Positions 5,727 through 6,390 of a stretch of DNA of 6,390 nucleotides are shown piece by piece. Source of the stretch: an uncultured Oscillospiraceae bacterium (GTDB lineage Bacteria > Bacillota > Clostridia > Oscillospirales > Oscillospiraceae); contig CAJUPG010000098.1 of the NCBI GenBank assembly GCA_910588455.1, forward strand, positions 1 to 6,390, given 5' to 3'. The notes beneath the pieces were generated by a model, which had not been told where the DNA came from, searched no databases, and was given only the letters and a program-made list of their open reading frames with translations. Both the position numbers and the translations under genes were made by a program. Position 1 is the stretch's first letter. Every line of letters starts with the position of its first letter.

Positions 5727-6390
5727 ATGGCATTTGATATTACCCCTTATATCGACAAATCCCCCGCGGAGGTCCGCGCCCTGATCCGGGAGGGCGTCAT
5801 CGACTTCCCCACCGCCGGTATGTGCCGGGGGTACGCCCAGGCCAATCTGGTGATTCTCCCCCCGGAGTACGCCGCCGACTTTGAAGAGTATGCCAAGCGC
5901 AACCCCTTCCCCTGCCCTATCCTGGAGATCATCAAGGGCACCCCGGAGACCCACGCCATGGGCGAGGGCGGCAACATCTGCTCAGACATCCCCCGCTACC
6001 GGGTGTATGAGAACGGCGTGTTCACCAAGGAGCTGACCGACGCCTCCGACTACTGGAAGGAGGGCTATGTGGGCTTTTTGATTGGCTGCTCTTTCTCCTT
6101 TGAGGAGGCTTTGATCCGGGAGGGCATTGAGGTCCGGCACATCGCCCAGGGCCGCAACGTGCCCATGTACAAGACCAACATCCAGACTGTGAAGGCCGGT
6201 CCCTTCGAGGGTCCCATGGTGTGCTCCATGCGGCCCATGACCCCGGAGAACGCCAAGAAGGCCTACGACATCACCGTGAAAATGCCCAACGTCCACGGCG
6301 CGCCCGTCCACATGGGCGACGCGGCGGAGGTGGGCGTGGCCGACGTGATGAAGCCTGACTACGGCGAGGCGGTGGATGTGTACGAGGGGG
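5727..6390 (+). CDS. YcsI / D-glutamate cyclase family protein (UPF0317, former DUF1445), 3' truncated
   Basis: The frame opens at ATG 5727 behind CAGGAGG (5711-5717), 19 nt after the pxpC stop, and stays open to the window end, giving 221 residues of an expected 260-270. Family hallmarks are: GYAQANLVILPPEYAADFEE near residues 35-55; NPFPCPILEI (about 60-69); FLIGCSFSFEEAL (about 117-129); and the run RHIAQGRNVPMYKTNIQT (about 137-154), followed by AG-F-G and MVCSMRPM. Pfam names this family D-glutamate cyclase because mammalian DGLUCY, which turns D-glutamate into 5-oxo-D-proline, has such a domain; bacterial copies are often called putative hydro-lyase YcsI. No signal peptide or membrane segment is visible, so it should be cytosolic. 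Sitting last in the visible operon, it probably interconverts a glutamate form and 5-oxoproline or a stereoisomer upstream of PxpABC. Its exact reaction in bacteria is not established to my knowledge. Confidence 0.92.
   Translation, partial: MAFDITPYIDKSPAEVRALIREGVIDFPTAGMCRGYAQANLVILPPEYAADFEEYAKRNPFPCPILEIIKGTPETHAMGEGGNICSDIPRYRVYENGVFTKELTDASDYWKEGYVGFLIGCSFSFEEALIREGIEVRHIAQGRNVPMYKTNIQTVKAGPFEGPMVCSMRPMTPENAKKAYDITVKMPNVHGAPVHMGDAAEVGVADVMKPDYGEAVDVYEG

Noticed and set aside
1..6390. Mobile elements, CRISPR arrays, tRNA or rRNA genes
   Set aside because: No transposase, terminal inverted repeats, spaced direct repeats or RNA-gene-like sequence was seen; the window is dense with metabolic and regulatory genes of even composition.

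Overview
The window looks like part of a GC-rich Firmicutes chromosome. GC- and C/G-ending codons dominate, Shine-Dalgarno sites are strong AGGAGG types, and there is a hairpin plus U-run terminator. A gut Oscillospiraceae-type Clostridia (Flavonifractor / Lawsonibacter / Oscillibacter-like) is my best guess from composition and gene content; that placement is inference. All seven genes are on the + strand and show no composition break suggesting recent transfer.

Left part (1-1823): the 3' two-thirds of a type Ic (MocR-like fold) class I aminotransferase, cut by the window start. It is followed 12 nt later by a complete sigma-54 enhancer-binding activator with an AAA+ domain and a Fis-type HTH but no sensor domain. 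A perfect 12-bp-stem terminator overlaps the activator's stop codon and closes this unit.

Middle (1801-1975): a 175-bp AT-rich intergenic region. It holds a near-consensus -24/-12 (sigma-54) promoter at 1917-1932, about 130 bp downstream of a palindrome that could serve as the activator's enhancer site, and a strong ribosome binding site for the next gene.

Right part (1976-6390, running off the end): a tightly spaced operon of pxpA (LamB/YcsF), an NRAMP-fold transporter (YcsG-like), pxpB (KipI), pxpC (KipA) and a truncated YcsI / D-glutamate cyclase family gene. PxpABC is the prokaryotic ATP-dependent 5-oxoprolinase, which opens 5-oxoproline to glutamate. The transporter lacks the canonical NRAMP metal ligands, so it may import 5-oxoproline or a related organic solute. 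The YcsI-family enzyme connects glutamate (probably D-glutamate) and 5-oxoproline. The gene set matches Bacillus subtilis ycsF-ycsG-ycsI-kipI-kipA but in a different order.

The most notable point is the control circuit. In B. subtilis the linked regulator is the IclR-family KipR; here a divergence-free arrangement of a sigma-54 activator gene next to a sigma-54 promoter suggests that 5-oxoproline use is switched on as a sigma-54 (nitrogen/amino-acid type) regulon.
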